NCBI GenBank assembly: GCA_024401435.1
Contig: JAKSLB010000010.1
Span: 1-64,000 of the forward strand
DNA length: 64,000 bases
Reading direction: 5' to 3'
Source: Paludibacteraceae bacterium
GTDB taxonomy: Bacteria; Bacteroidota; Bacteroidia; Bacteroidales; Paludibacteraceae
In this document: positions 16,323 to 24,491 of the stretch, one piece after another
Numbering within the stretch: position 1 is the stretch's first letter
Layout: each line of letters starts with the position of its first letter
The notes under the pieces: generated by a model
Seen by the model: only the letters and a program-made list of their open reading frames with translations
Told to the model about the DNA's origin: nothing
The model's database searches: none
Position numbers and translations under genes: made by a program

Positions 16323-17150
16323 TTATTTGAAAGTTTTTCTCTTTCTATCGTTTACCTGAATCACGAAGCTATCCATTTTCAACTCCTCGTCACTTCTATC
16401 GTAAAATATTTTGTTTTCCGATCTTATCATTTTTAAGTTTTCACAAGGATATAATTCGATTTTGTTTATGTCATCGGAAACATATATTTCCTCAACATAC
16501 GGGTTCTCCAACATTTTAATTTTCCTAATAAAATCAGGGAATCTACACGATCTATCTTTTTTGGCATAAGGATAAATAATTACTTCATCACTTATATATA
16601 GCATTCCGTCCCAAGTTTTATAAGGGCTTGTAGTATCTCTCACTTCTATAAACTCCAAACTGTCACAGCCTTCTAAATGATAAATGGTATAAGAAGACAA
16701 ATATCCAAACGAAAGCCTTTTTAAACTCCTACAACGATCAAAAGCTCGCAGATCAATACCGACAGTATCTGGGAGAGTAATGTATTTAAGATTATCGCAA
16801 TTTGTAAACGACCCCATAATCCACCTAACTTTAGGGGGGATTACCACACTTTCCAAAGAAGCACAGCCAACAAAAGTATTCTTTCCCAAAACACGCAATG
16901 AATTGGGAAGCTGTATTTCTTTCATTAATTTAAAATCACAAAATGAAAAAAATTGTATCCTTTCAATGCCTTCGTTTATCTCAACCTTAAGACATTTATC
17001 CTTATATTTATTTACATCATCATTTTGGATTTCTCCCTTTCCACTAATTATCAAAGTCGAATCCTTTTGTCTATAGGTGTATATAACTTTTTCCTGCGAA
17101 AAAGCATTAAAACAAACAACAAATGTGATGAATAACAATATATTTCTCAT
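16323..17150 (-). CDS. BspA-type LRR secreted protein, orphan immunity-like
   Basis: 275 residues with signal peptide (MRNILLFITFVVCFNAFS). LRR_5 pattern repeats run from ~70 to 200: LPNSLRVLGKNTFVGCASLE, SVVIPPKVRWIMGSFTNCDN. The C-terminal third is not repeat-like. It lies between junction copies G and H, with no Rhs core of its own upstream; the next gene to the right belongs to unit 9. It may be the immunity half of a cassette that has lost its toxin, as for the LRR protein coupled to unit 3. This is inferred from context only. The MITE lies 28 bp past its stop. Confidence 0.7.
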   Translation of the reverse strand: MRNILLFITFVVCFNAFSQEKVIYTYRQKDSTLIISGKGEIQNDDVNKYKDKCLKVEINEGIERIQFFSFCDFKLMKEIQLPNSLRVLGKNTFVGCASLESVVIPPKVRWIMGSFTNCDNLKYITLPDTVGIDLRAFDRCRSLKRLSFGYLSSYTIYHLEGCDSLEFIEVRDTTSPYKTWDGMLYISDEVIIYPYAKKDRSCRFPDFIRKIKMLENPYVEEIYVSDDINKIELYPCENLKMIRSENKIFYDRSDEELKMDSFVIQVNDRKRKTFK

Positions 17151-17186
17151 TTATCTTCTATAGAATTTTCGAACTTACTTTTCGTG

Positions 17187-17252
17187 TTTGCTAAGTTAGG
17201 TTTATTTTCTTTATTGAGTAAACGGTTCGGGGAATAAGCGATATTATATTTC
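17187..17252. repeat. Cassette junction repeat, copy H
   Basis: TTTGCTAAGTTAGGTTTATT, TTCTTTATTGAGTAAACGGT, then GATATTATAT. It shares the preceding TTTTCGAACTTA segment with copies G and I. Confidence 0.6.
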
Positions 17253-17302
17253 AATTTCCCTACATCATCCATCGGCATCTTCTTTAAAAATTAGATATTA
17301 CA

Positions 17303-17998
17303 TTATGGAATATGAATCGTATAGGTAACATTGTCTTGGTATTCCACCTTCATACTCTTTCTCTGAATACCAAGAACACTGTCTCTTATAGTAACCTCTA
17401 CATCCATAATATCGCCTGGAAAAGTTAAAAATGACATATTATCTTCAAGATATTTTTCACTAGTATTTTTTTTAGTTAATACTATTTCCGATTTCATCCA
17501 CTTGTCTCGATATAATTTATAATAATCCGATAAAGGAGGATTCTTTCTCGTTATTGAAATTTTTGCTGTATCTACCCTTGAAATTATTTCCACAACGTGG
17601 GGCATAGGACATACCCACACAATAATTTTCTTGCAATTTTTAGGGATAAGGAAACGAGCCCAGCCTGGATATTTAGACTTTTGAAAATAACCATACAACA
17701 ACCTATCCTTATTTATATTATACCCATCTACGTTATTCCTTTTTAAAACAAAACTATCGGTTGATATCGTTCCAAAACCCGAATGCTCAAACACATAATG
17801 TAACGGACATTCAAAATATGACACTCCAAATCTATAGTTGTTTAATGTATCGCCGTTAATCTTATCTTTAAAAATCAGAACAACCTCATTTAAATGCTTT
17901 TTATTTCCTTCAATATACTCTACTTCTGGAACCCTTCTAATTTGAGCCTCAGTTACTATTGGCAAAGTAAAAAATATCAATAATAATATTTTTTTCAT
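17303..17998 (-). CDS. Secreted protein, candidate immunity protein of unit 9
   Basis: 231 residues with a signal peptide (MKKILLLIFFTLPIVTEA). The mature part is beta-rich (GYFQKSKYPGWARFLIPKNC, VVEIISRVDTAKISITRKN) and ends IHIP. No family recognised. It starts 3 bp after the stop of the caspase-like tip of unit 9 and is followed by junction copy H, so it is the candidate inhibitor of that tip, acting outside the cytoplasm. The gene is intact although the Rhs gene before it is frameshifted. Confidence 0.6.
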   Translation of the reverse strand: MKKILLLIFFTLPIVTEAQIRRVPEVEYIEGNKKHLNEVVLIFKDKINGDTLNNYRFGVSYFECPLHYVFEHSGFGTISTDSFVLKRNNVDGYNINKDRLLYGYFQKSKYPGWARFLIPKNCKKIIVWVCPMPHVVEIISRVDTAKISITRKNPPLSDYYKLYRDKWMKSEIVLTKKNTSEKYLEDNMSFLTFPGDIMDVEVTIRDSVLGIQRKSMKVEYQDNVTYTIHIP

Positions 17999-18001
17999 AA
18001 G

Positions 18002-18553
18002 CTATTCCTCACATTTATTTATATAATCATCCATATTCACTTCAGTCCCTAAATCTTCTCTTGACTCTATTCCTCCTTGATATTTATAAAAGCCAGCATG
18101 ATTGGGTCCATTAGGAGCCCAGTCATATAATGCAGTTTCATTGCCTTCTCTTTCTACCTCACGATTACTTATTTTAAACTTACCGTCTGCTTTTGTTTGA
18201 TCTTGCATTTCACAATGACCCACAGCGGCAATTACAGTGGCTCCAGTTATTCTTGATATTTTTGAAGCCAATGCATCTAGCCTACTAACATCCTTACCAG
18301 GAAAATACGAAGGTGAAATTGCTCCTACATTACAAGCATCAATAAAGATTGTTGAATTCTCTTCAAACTTTATCAACCCTTTTTTTATAGCATCCGCTAT
18401 ATCATCCCATGTTTTTGCTCCTGGTTTTGGAGATACCACACTTGAATTATAAAAAAGACCTGCGTCATTGTTCAAATAAAAACCTAAATCCCCACCATGT
18501 GTAAAAAATGCAATCGAACTTATAGACCCTTCTCTTTGAGTCGCTTCTATCAT
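18002..18553 (-). CDS. Caspase/CHAT-like tip of Rhs unit 9 (separated by a frameshift)
   Basis: 183 residues from the first ATG, but the frame is open and sensible back to ~18640 (IFKAQAERLEKTYAEY, then STGEDILKI). It contains AFFTHGGDLGFYL (His 19) and STIFIDACNVGAISP (Cys 74), the His-Gly and Asp-Ala-Cys arrangement of clan CD cysteine peptidases (caspase/CHAT type). This would be a proteolytic toxin. The core it belongs to is at 18616-19110 in another frame; adding one T to the T5 run at 18642-18638 on the minus strand would join them. The candidate immunity gene follows 3 bp later. Confidence 0.6.
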   Translation of the reverse strand: MIEATQREGSISSIAFFTHGGDLGFYLNNDAGLFYNSSVVSPKPGAKTWDDIADAIKKGLIKFEENSTIFIDACNVGAISPSYFPGKDVSRLDALASKISRITGATVIAAVGHCEMQDQTKADGKFKISNREVEREGNETALYDWAPNGPNHAGFYKYQGGIESREDLGTEVNMDDYINKCEE

Positions 18554-18615
18554 TATCTTTAATATATCCTCTCCTGTCGATACTGTATATGCGCTATATT
18601 CAGCATATGTTTTTT

Positions 18616-19110
18616 CTAAACGTTCTGCTTGTGCTTTAAAAATTTTCTATGATTTTTATCCCATGCAGCACCATATGCATTCCCTGCTATAGCTAAAAAA
18701 GCTTCCAATCCATCCAAATCAATTGCCCCAATTGGAGTATTACTAGCAAATTGATATGGAGATAACTCTGGATATTCTTGATTGAAAACAATCAAAGGAT
18801 CAGCACTTAAAAAGCGGGCAATGTTAGGTTTATATATTCTTTCTCCATAATCCTGCGAATCATCAAAAACATTTTCTTTCCCATTAAACCCATACCTATA
18901 CCCCTCAGCGCTATAGCTCCTCCCCGGCTCCTCCATTCCGAACGGATAGTAGTCCGTCAGGCTCTCGATGGCGGGCTGGGTGGCGTCGCTTGCGTCGGGG
19001 GTGATGACAGCAAGGACATTGTCCAAGTGGTTGGTCAGCTCGTAGTGGACGGCTGGGGCGGTTTCAAGATATGTTATTTCTTTCCACGGCTTCGCCCTTG
19101 TCAGTGACAT
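18616..19110 (-). CDS. Orphan Rhs core of unit 9, ending in a frameshift
   Basis: 164 residues. A non-homologous leader is followed by TAPAVHYELTNHLDNVLAV, YYPFGMEEPGRSYSAEGY, RYGFNGKENVFDD and ERIYKPNIARFLSADPL, then SPYQFASNTPIGAIDLDGLE. Like unit 7 it is a hybrid of two core lineages switching at PGRSYSAE. Core drift is visible (LDNV for LGNV, SADP for SVDP). After NAYGAAWDKNHRKF the frame ends at a T5 homopolymer; the real tip continues in the +1 frame at 18002-18640. It is most likely an inactivated gene, unless the indel is a phase switch or sequencing error. Confidence 0.65.
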   Translation of the reverse strand: MSLTRAKPWKEITYLETAPAVHYELTNHLDNVLAVITPDASDATQPAIESLTDYYPFGMEEPGRSYSAEGYRYGFNGKENVFDDSQDYGERIYKPNIARFLSADPLIVFNQEYPELSPYQFASNTPIGAIDLDGLEAFLAIAGNAYGAAWDKNHRKFLKHKQNV

Positions 19111-19154
19111 TAGGGTCGGCTGACATTTCTCTGTTATTACAACTTTTCGAACTT

Positions 19155-19216
19155 GTATTTGCTAAGTTAGGTTTATTTTCTTTATTGAGCAAGTGGGTCG
19201 AAATTTGGGCAATATA
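19155..19216. repeat. Cassette junction repeat, copy I
   Basis: GTATTTGCTAAGTTAGGTTT, ATTTTCTTTATTGAGCAAGT, GGGTCGAAATTTGGGCAATA. MITE copy 2 begins right after it. Confidence 0.65.
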
Positions 19217-19220
19217 TTAA

Positions 19221-19419
19221 GGGGACTTCTATAAATTCCCCGATTATTAAATATTTTTAAAAAGAGGTTATTCTTTCATCTTTTGTGTGCTTTTGAATTT
19301 TTGTCGCCATCTTGCTGATTTTCACTCAGTCACAGTGCCCGCACTGCTCCTTCGTTCAAATCATCAATCTGTCTGACAAAACCTTCAAAATCACTACAAA
19401 GCAATTTATAGAAATCCCC
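19221..19419. mobile_element. MITE copy 2 (199 bp, TTAA target duplication)
   Basis: Same length and orientation as copy 1, bounded by GGGGACTTCTATAAATT and AATTTATAGAAATCCCC. TTAA flanks both ends (19217-19220, 19420-19423). The paralogous region at 20250-20347 has the same flanking sequence without the element: there GTATATTAACATTG holds a single TTAA. This gives an empty site inside the window and supports a 4-bp TTAA target duplication. Confidence 0.85.
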
Positions 19420-19423
19420 TTAA

Positions 19424-19510
19424 CATTGTTTCTTCTCTTTAAAAACCCAATATCCTTATTTACAAATTCCTAATTTGTATAAGTGTAAAATTCACATATA
19501 ATACTGCAAC
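19424..19510. repeat. Direct repeat, copy 1 of an 85-bp spacer sequence
   Basis: ACATTGTTTCTTCTCTTTAA, AACCCAATATCCTTATTTAC, AAATTCCTAATTTGTATAAG and CACATATAATACTGCA recur almost unchanged at 20263-20349. Non-coding on both strands. It is part of the duplicated cassette ends and ends at TATAATACTGC. Confidence 0.7.
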
Positions 19511-19556
19511 CCCTCTGGGGTTGTGTGTGCGTGTTACGAATCTATGATTCTACAGA

Positions 19557-19622
19557 TATGGAACCCCTCTAGGATTTTCTGCGTGACACAAAAGGGAATA
19601 GGATTTCAGATGTGGTGGAAAG
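19557..19622. repeat. Dispersed spacer repeat, copy 1
   Basis: ATGGAACCCCTCTAGGATTT, then CACAAAAGGGAATAGGATTT and CAGATGTGGTGGAAAG recur at 21360-21424 with a few changes. A related start (CCCCCTCTGGGATTTTGCG) is near 25070. No coding function is visible. Confidence 0.55.
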
Positions 19623-19647
19623 TTAAGAAAATCAAAATTTCAACATT

Positions 19648-20154
19648 TCAATCATAGGATGTTTTTCCTGGTTTCTTGTCGACCCCTATAGGAACATCAT
19701 TTTTAAGATATAATTCCAAAATCTCTGCAGGAGTCTTGAAAACATCGATTTCTTCTTTAAACTCGTACATGCAATATAACAGTCCATTCTCATCAATAAA
19801 AACATCCGCTGGAGACTGATAGCCTATTAATGCAACAGGACAGACATCCTGTTTTGCCACCTCTTTAACTACATCCAAATATTGCGCCGCATATTCTAAG
19901 TCTCCATCTTCATACTTCCCATAGCATTTGAAAAAGATATCCGCATTATGCTTAGGATTAGGTAGCATAATATAATTATCTCGATAAGCACCACCATATT
20001 TTTTAAAAAAATTCACAGCAGCTAAAGACGGCATTATTCCAGCATTCTCGTAAATCCCATAAAAATGCTCTATTTCTTCATTTGTTACTTCCGAGCATAC
20101 CATATTAATGGCCTGCTCCAGCCTTTCTATCAATGTTCCTTTTAATTCAATCAT
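19648..20154 (-). CDS. SUKH-like (SMI1/KNR4 superfamily) immunity protein, orphan
   Basis: 168 residues from MIELKGTLIERL; a GTG seven codons earlier (20175) is an alternative, but an AGGAGGA motif sits ~14 nt before the ATG. Features that suggest the SUKH fold are PSLAAVNFFKKYGGAY, the Asp-rich middle, VALIGYQSPADVFIDENGL and the C-terminal FKTPAEILELYL helix. SUKH proteins are cytoplasmic immunity proteins against polymorphic nuclease and other toxins. It lies alone between junction copies I and J with no Rhs core, so it looks like an orphan immunity gene protecting against toxins of other strains. Subfamily (SUKH-3 or other) uncertain. Confidence 0.65.
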   Translation of the reverse strand: MIELKGTLIERLEQAINMVCSEVTNEEIEHFYGIYENAGIMPSLAAVNFFKKYGGAYRDNYIMLPNPKHNADIFFKCYGKYEDGDLEYAAQYLDVVKEVAKQDVCPVALIGYQSPADVFIDENGLLYCMYEFKEEIDVFKTPAEILELYLKNDVPIGVDKKPGKTSYD

Positions 20155-20208
20155 ATCATACGTATTCCTCCTCACAACTTAGTTTTAAACTCATGTAATT
20201 CCTTACAT

Positions 20209-20262
20209 GTTAAATCTTTATTTTCTATATTGAGCAAGTGGGTCTAAATTTGAGCAGTATAT
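20209..20262. repeat. Cassette junction repeat, copy J
   Basis: TTAAATCTTTATTTTCTATA, TTGAGCAAGTGGGTCTAAAT and TTGAGCAGTATATTAACATT. This is the MITE-free version of copy I. Confidence 0.65.
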
Positions 20263-20349
20263 TAACATTGATTCTTCTCTTTAAAACCCAATATCCTTAT
20301 TTACAAATTCCTTATTTTGTATAAGTGTAAATTTCACATATAATACTGC
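20263..20349. repeat. Direct repeat, copy 2 of the 85-bp spacer sequence
   Basis: Near-identical to 19424-19510 and placed in the same position relative to a junction repeat. Confidence 0.7.
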
Positions 20350-20378
20350 ACAAATACACATAAATAATTTATAGCATT

Positions 20379-21041
20379 TCATTTTAGGTTCATAAATTTT
20401 TCACATTTGATCATTTTATTATTTGAGAAAGTATATTGAATATACGGACCCTCTTGAGGTTGATTCTCTACCCATATACCAGATAACAAACAATATTTGT
20501 ACTCTAACTGATTACTTTGTATATCAAAACAACCTGCTAATTTCCCATAATCAGTTTTCTCAACCGTAAATGTAGATCCTACATAATAATCATTTGGCTC
20601 CGTCTCCGTATCTAACGTTCTATAAAAGAAAAAGAAATTAACACGACCTTCAACTATCGTTTCAGAATATATTAAATCAGAAGGCCAATTAATGATTTTT
20701 GATGACATTGTAATAAATTTTCCTATAGTGTCTGCATCAAATGTTATATCAGTAAAATAATTCATAGGCCATGTATACAACTCTCTATAAGTATTATAAT
20801 AAGTGCCAATAGTATGATAATCATAATCACAATAACGATACGCAAGTGATACAGATTCAATATTTTCCATATCATCCTCAAAATGAAAAGTAACTGAAAT
20901 AACAGAATCCTTAAACGACCAATGAACATCAGTTATTCGATCACTTGGTTCTTTTCCTAAAATTTCTTGTTGTCCCCAACATAAATTGCAAGTAAAGAAT
21001 AGCACACAAACTATTGTAAATAATCTTTTTATTGTTTTCAT
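20379..21041 (-). CDS. Secreted protein of unknown function
   Basis: 220 residues with a signal peptide (IKRLFTIVCVLFFTCNLCWG). The mature part is rich in Tyr and acidic residues (SLAYRYCDYDYHTIGTYYNT) and beta-like throughout. I do not recognise a family. It is the rightmost gene of the cassette array, after junction copy J, and has no Rhs core upstream. By position it may be another orphan immunity-type gene, but nothing in the sequence proves it. Confidence 0.55.
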   Translation of the reverse strand: MKTIKRLFTIVCVLFFTCNLCWGQQEILGKEPSDRITDVHWSFKDSVISVTFHFEDDMENIESVSLAYRYCDYDYHTIGTYYNTYRELYTWPMNYFTDITFDADTIGKFITMSSKIINWPSDLIYSETIVEGRVNFFFFYRTLDTETEPNDYYVGSTFTVEKTDYGKLAGCFDIQSNQLEYKYCLLSGIWVENQPQEGPYIQYTFSNNKMIKCEKFMNLK

Positions 21042-21528
21042 GATTTTTAATTTTTAATGTTATCATTTTAAGTTATTTATTTTGCACATTCCTATATTTA
21101 AGTACACGTTTCGGTTACAAATTTAATTATTAGTTTCATAATAAACTTAACATTCTCTGCTTTTATATTGTAATAGTAAAAACATTTTTCATGTCTTTGA
21201 ATATTGATGTTTATCAAACACATTCGACAAGAATGTATCAATTCTATCTATTGGTGACTTCTATAAGTTCACCATTTGAAAAACGTAAGAATAACAAATT
21301 GGGCAATATAAACTTTTCAAGACGTTGAAATCAAATTATAGATCCCACCTATATACAGACATGGAACCCCTCCGGAGGGTTCTGCATGGCACAAAAGGGA
21401 ATAGAATTTCAGATGTAGTGGGAAAAGAATGTGTGAAAACTTTACCAAATAATCTATTATTTAACTCAAAATAAACAAACAGGTGAACATTTCACAATGT
21501 CCACCTGTCTTCTTAATGCATTAAACTA
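21042..21528. other. Non-coding spacer with a palindrome and a dispersed repeat
   Basis: AT-rich with no credible ORF. It holds the 21-bp palindrome at 21253-21273 (GGTGACTTCTATAAGTTCACC), whose core is shared with the MITE ends, and copy 2 of the dispersed repeat at 21360-21424 (ATGGAACCCCTCCGGAGGG...). It separates the Rhs array from the mannanase gene. Confidence 0.6.
21360..21424. repeat. Dispersed spacer repeat, copy 2
   Basis: ACATGGAACCCCTCCGGAGG then CACAAAAGGGAATAGAATTT and CAGATGTAGTGGGAAA; matches 19557-19622. CCCTCCGGAGGG is self-complementary and could form a small hairpin. Confidence 0.55.
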
Positions 21529-24258
21529 TCACTTTATGATTTTTAAAGACTTTTGGTCTATAGAGATGAGATACATACCATTCATCCAATTGGAAGATGA
21601 AATGATAGAATCTCCATTCTCTAAAGAACCTTCATATATGGTTTTCCCGGTTATATCCATGATTTTCACATTCGTTTCCTTATTGTATACCACATGTAGT
21701 TCATCACCCATTTTCGTGAAAAAAACTTTAGCATCCCCCCCTTCTGCATACCGTTCATTGATGTCGGAACTACCACACTTATCCAAATTGGCCATCTTCG
21801 CCTCTGACTTCCATGTCTCTGTAATCAATCTACCCCAATCAGCAGATGCTTTATAGGTCTGCGTATTATTCCAATTGGAAATAGATAGGTCAGAATAGGA
21901 TGCCAACAACGGATTAGAACTTGCATCTTTTACCAAATCTAAATATTCTACAGGACTTCCGTTTCCATACCAAGACCATGCTAACCACCCAACATTCTTT
22001 GACCTACAATAGGATAATATCTTCTCTTCATCTACATCGCCATCACTATGAAACCAACCAAATTCTCCTATGCACAAAGCTAAATCTTGATTAATGACAC
22101 CATCTATGTTTGATTGTACTTTATTGGTATTCCCTGCTGTCCCATACATGTGTATGGAAAAAATCACATTGTTATCTGGATCTGCTGCCAAGACATCTTT
22201 CCCATAACTATGAACAGTCGCCGCACTTTGTCCATATCCTCCTGCATCAACCATAATGCAATGACGCAATCCTGCCTCCCGTATCACTGGTATAGCTTGC
22301 TTATAACCATCTCTCCAATTGGTTGATGCAGAAGAATTATGCCACTCATTTGCAATATTGATCATCACATACGATTCTGTCCCTTTTAACGTTGAAGCCA
22401 AACTGGCAAAAAACTTGGCGGCGTCCAACAAATCAGAAATCTCATCACTTCCTGTCTCATCATGCACCTCCAAAATAGCCACCATTCCATATTCCTTACA
22501 CTGATTAATCAACTTTTTTATCGAAGAGGCATCGTCTGCAGAAACTCCATAACCTTTCCCATCCGTCAATACAATTCGAACGGCATTGGCTCCATAACTA
22601 TGAATGGCTTCCAACTGAGCATAAGCGGAACTCTTAAACCATGTGTAGGCCATATTGACCCCTCTCATCACAAATTCATTCCCACAATGATCCAACAACT
22701 TTGAACCACTCACCTTCAATCCATCTACATCTGATGTATTAAATTCATACAAAATAGAGTTCTCGTCCTCTTCAATACGAATATAATCGACAACCGCCCA
22801 CGTCCAAATTGGTGTTAACTTCACAATGTTATCTCCCGACTTGAAATCGAACGATCCCACAAGCGTTTCTCCTTTCGCATCCACCTCTGGATCAGTAGAT
22901 GATTTTCCCAAATTGGCAGTACCACTCACACCATTCACAGCGCAATCAATTTGTTTGAACCCATAGATGGAATTATAGCCTACATAGACTTTATAGGCAC
23001 CTTTTTTCTCCACCATAACATTGATCGAAATATAATCATCTTCATCTTTTAAATTCAAGACACCTTTACCGGAATAATTGGAAACAGAAACAGCGGTTGC
23101 TTTGCTATCCGTTGCACATTCTACCTCGTAGATACCTTTTGCTGCAGACTCTTCACATGCACTCGCCTCCTTGTCCACATAAGTTCCCCATCCTTGCATA
23201 TCACTTAACGCATATACACGCTCGTCTGACATAAACTTTTTCCACTGAGCATCAGAAGTTTGACTTAAAAAATGACCATCCCACGTTTCATACCATGGCA
23301 TAATATACGACCACATAGAGTTATCTTTCACCATATTTGATACATCCGGCATAGGTCCATTCTCTGTCAAGGCAAAAATCTTACTATCGCCAAACAATTC
23401 TTTCATCTTATCGAAATGACTCTTCTGCGAACCATAATCATAAGCATCAGCATAGATATCCACACCTATAATATCCACATACTGATCACCCGGATACCAT
23501 GTTGAAGTCAAATCCTTATAAGTATATGTCTTATTACTTAATGTACAATCCTTCTCTACATTCCAGACCCAAATACAATTTTTCACGCCTTTTTCATTAA
23601 CAAAACGATTATACATCAAACGATACAAAGCCTTGTAACGTTCAGGACCATACATTCCCCACCAAAACCATCCACCTGCACCTTCATGAAAAGGACGCCA
23701 CAAAACAGCAACACCAGACTCTTGTAATTGAAGCAACAAATCCGCCACATGATCCATATCCGTTATTAATGTCTTGTAACATTCAGACGTGGTATCAAAT
23801 TCAGAGGTACTTCCTTCTTTGAACGCTTTAGAATAATCATATGTTTTATAGGTATCACTAGTACCAACTCTCCAATGCCAACAATAAGCTGGAATACCGC
23901 CCTTCGACCATACCTCTTTTGCCAAAGCAATCGTAGAGTTTGTATAGGATTGGAACCAAGTTTCAGATGATTGAGAACCTGTTGCATTAATAAAATCAAT
24001 ACCGACTAAAGCTGGATACTCACCTGTTTTCGCTTTTATGAATTGAAGATCTTCCTGTGTACCCATTGAAGCTGTAACATCACCTGTCATCACACCAGAG
24101 ATGGTTTTCTTGCCATAATTATCAACTAAAAAAGCATATAGTTTTTTTGCACCTTCTGTAGCATCTAAGGTGACAGGAGATGAACTAATCGCTGCCCATA
24201 ACTGACCAGGAATTGTCAGCGCAGCACATAATAAAAGAGTAAATAATTTAGTATTCAT
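21529..24258 (-). CDS. Secreted bifunctional GH26-CBM-GH5 beta-mannanase-like enzyme
   Basis: 909 residues from MNTKLFTLLLCAALTIPG (signal peptide); an ATG 8 codons upstream is less likely. GH26 domain ~25-345: VLWRPFHEGAGGWFWWG (acid/base Glu ~192) and FALTENGPMPD (nucleophile Glu ~299). Residues ~370-500 form a beta-sandwich CBM6/35-like module (GIYEVECA..., VDYIRIE). GH5 domain ~515-820: INIANEWHN (acid/base Glu ~639) and CIGEFGWFH (nucleophile Glu ~732). The last ~65 residues (VKIMDITGKTIYEGSL, WMNGMYLISI) look like a type IX secretion sorting domain. GH26 and the GH5 type with this architecture are mainly endo-beta-mannanases, so it should degrade mannan or galactomannan. No SusCD pair is adjacent. 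Confidence 0.85.
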   Translation of the reverse strand: MNTKLFTLLLCAALTIPGQLWAAISSSPVTLDATEGAKKLYAFLVDNYGKKTISGVMTGDVTASMGTQEDLQFIKAKTGEYPALVGIDFINATGSQSSETWFQSYTNSTIALAKEVWSKGGIPAYCWHWRVGTSDTYKTYDYSKAFKEGSTSEFDTTSECYKTLITDMDHVADLLLQLQESGVAVLWRPFHEGAGGWFWWGMYGPERYKALYRLMYNRFVNEKGVKNCIWVWNVEKDCTLSNKTYTYKDLTSTWYPGDQYVDIIGVDIYADAYDYGSQKSHFDKMKELFGDSKIFALTENGPMPDVSNMVKDNSMWSYIMPWYETWDGHFLSQTSDAQWKKFMSDERVYALSDMQGWGTYVDKEASACEESAAKGIYEVECATDSKATAVSVSNYSGKGVLNLKDEDDYISINVMVEKKGAYKVYVGYNSIYGFKQIDCAVNGVSGTANLGKSSTDPEVDAKGETLVGSFDFKSGDNIVKLTPIWTWAVVDYIRIEEDENSILYEFNTSDVDGLKVSGSKLLDHCGNEFVMRGVNMAYTWFKSSAYAQLEAIHSYGANAVRIVLTDGKGYGVSADDASSIKKLINQCKEYGMVAILEVHDETGSDEISDLLDAAKFFASLASTLKGTESYVMINIANEWHNSSASTNWRDGYKQAIPVIREAGLRHCIMVDAGGYGQSAATVHSYGKDVLAADPDNNVIFSIHMYGTAGNTNKVQSNIDGVINQDLALCIGEFGWFHSDGDVDEEKILSYCRSKNVGWLAWSWYGNGSPVEYLDLVKDASSNPLLASYSDLSISNWNNTQTYKASADWGRLITETWKSEAKMANLDKCGSSDINERYAEGGDAKVFFTKMGDELHVVYNKETNVKIMDITGKTIYEGSLENGDSIISSSNWMNGMYLISIDQKSLKIIK

Positions 24259-24461
24259 GGTTTTTCTTTTTTTAATACACACATCGTGTTCTCATTGAAC
24301 GATTACAAAATTAAACGAGCTGTCAAAACTGGATTAGGACTTTCAATTCAAATAATGGTAGAATCGCTCCACGCCCCTAAAACATAGAGGTTGCAAGAGA
24401 TATGACACTCTTTTTGATGAAAATTCACATAGATGATTTTCGCCTTTTTAAATATTATCTT

Positions 24462-24469
24462 TACCTTTG
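24462..24469 (+). promoter_or_regulatory. -7 box TACCTTTG
   Basis: Perfect TAnnTTTG 22 bp before the ATG at 24492. Confidence 0.65.
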
Positions 24470-24491
24470 AACAAACAAAATTCAATTCAAA

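Noticed and set aside
16188-16436. Short protein starting MLIFTQSQCPHCSF in MITE copies 1 and 3
   Set aside because: Conserved only within the MITE DNA; the ends differ by flanking sequence and there is no known domain. Cys-x-x-Cys is probably chance.
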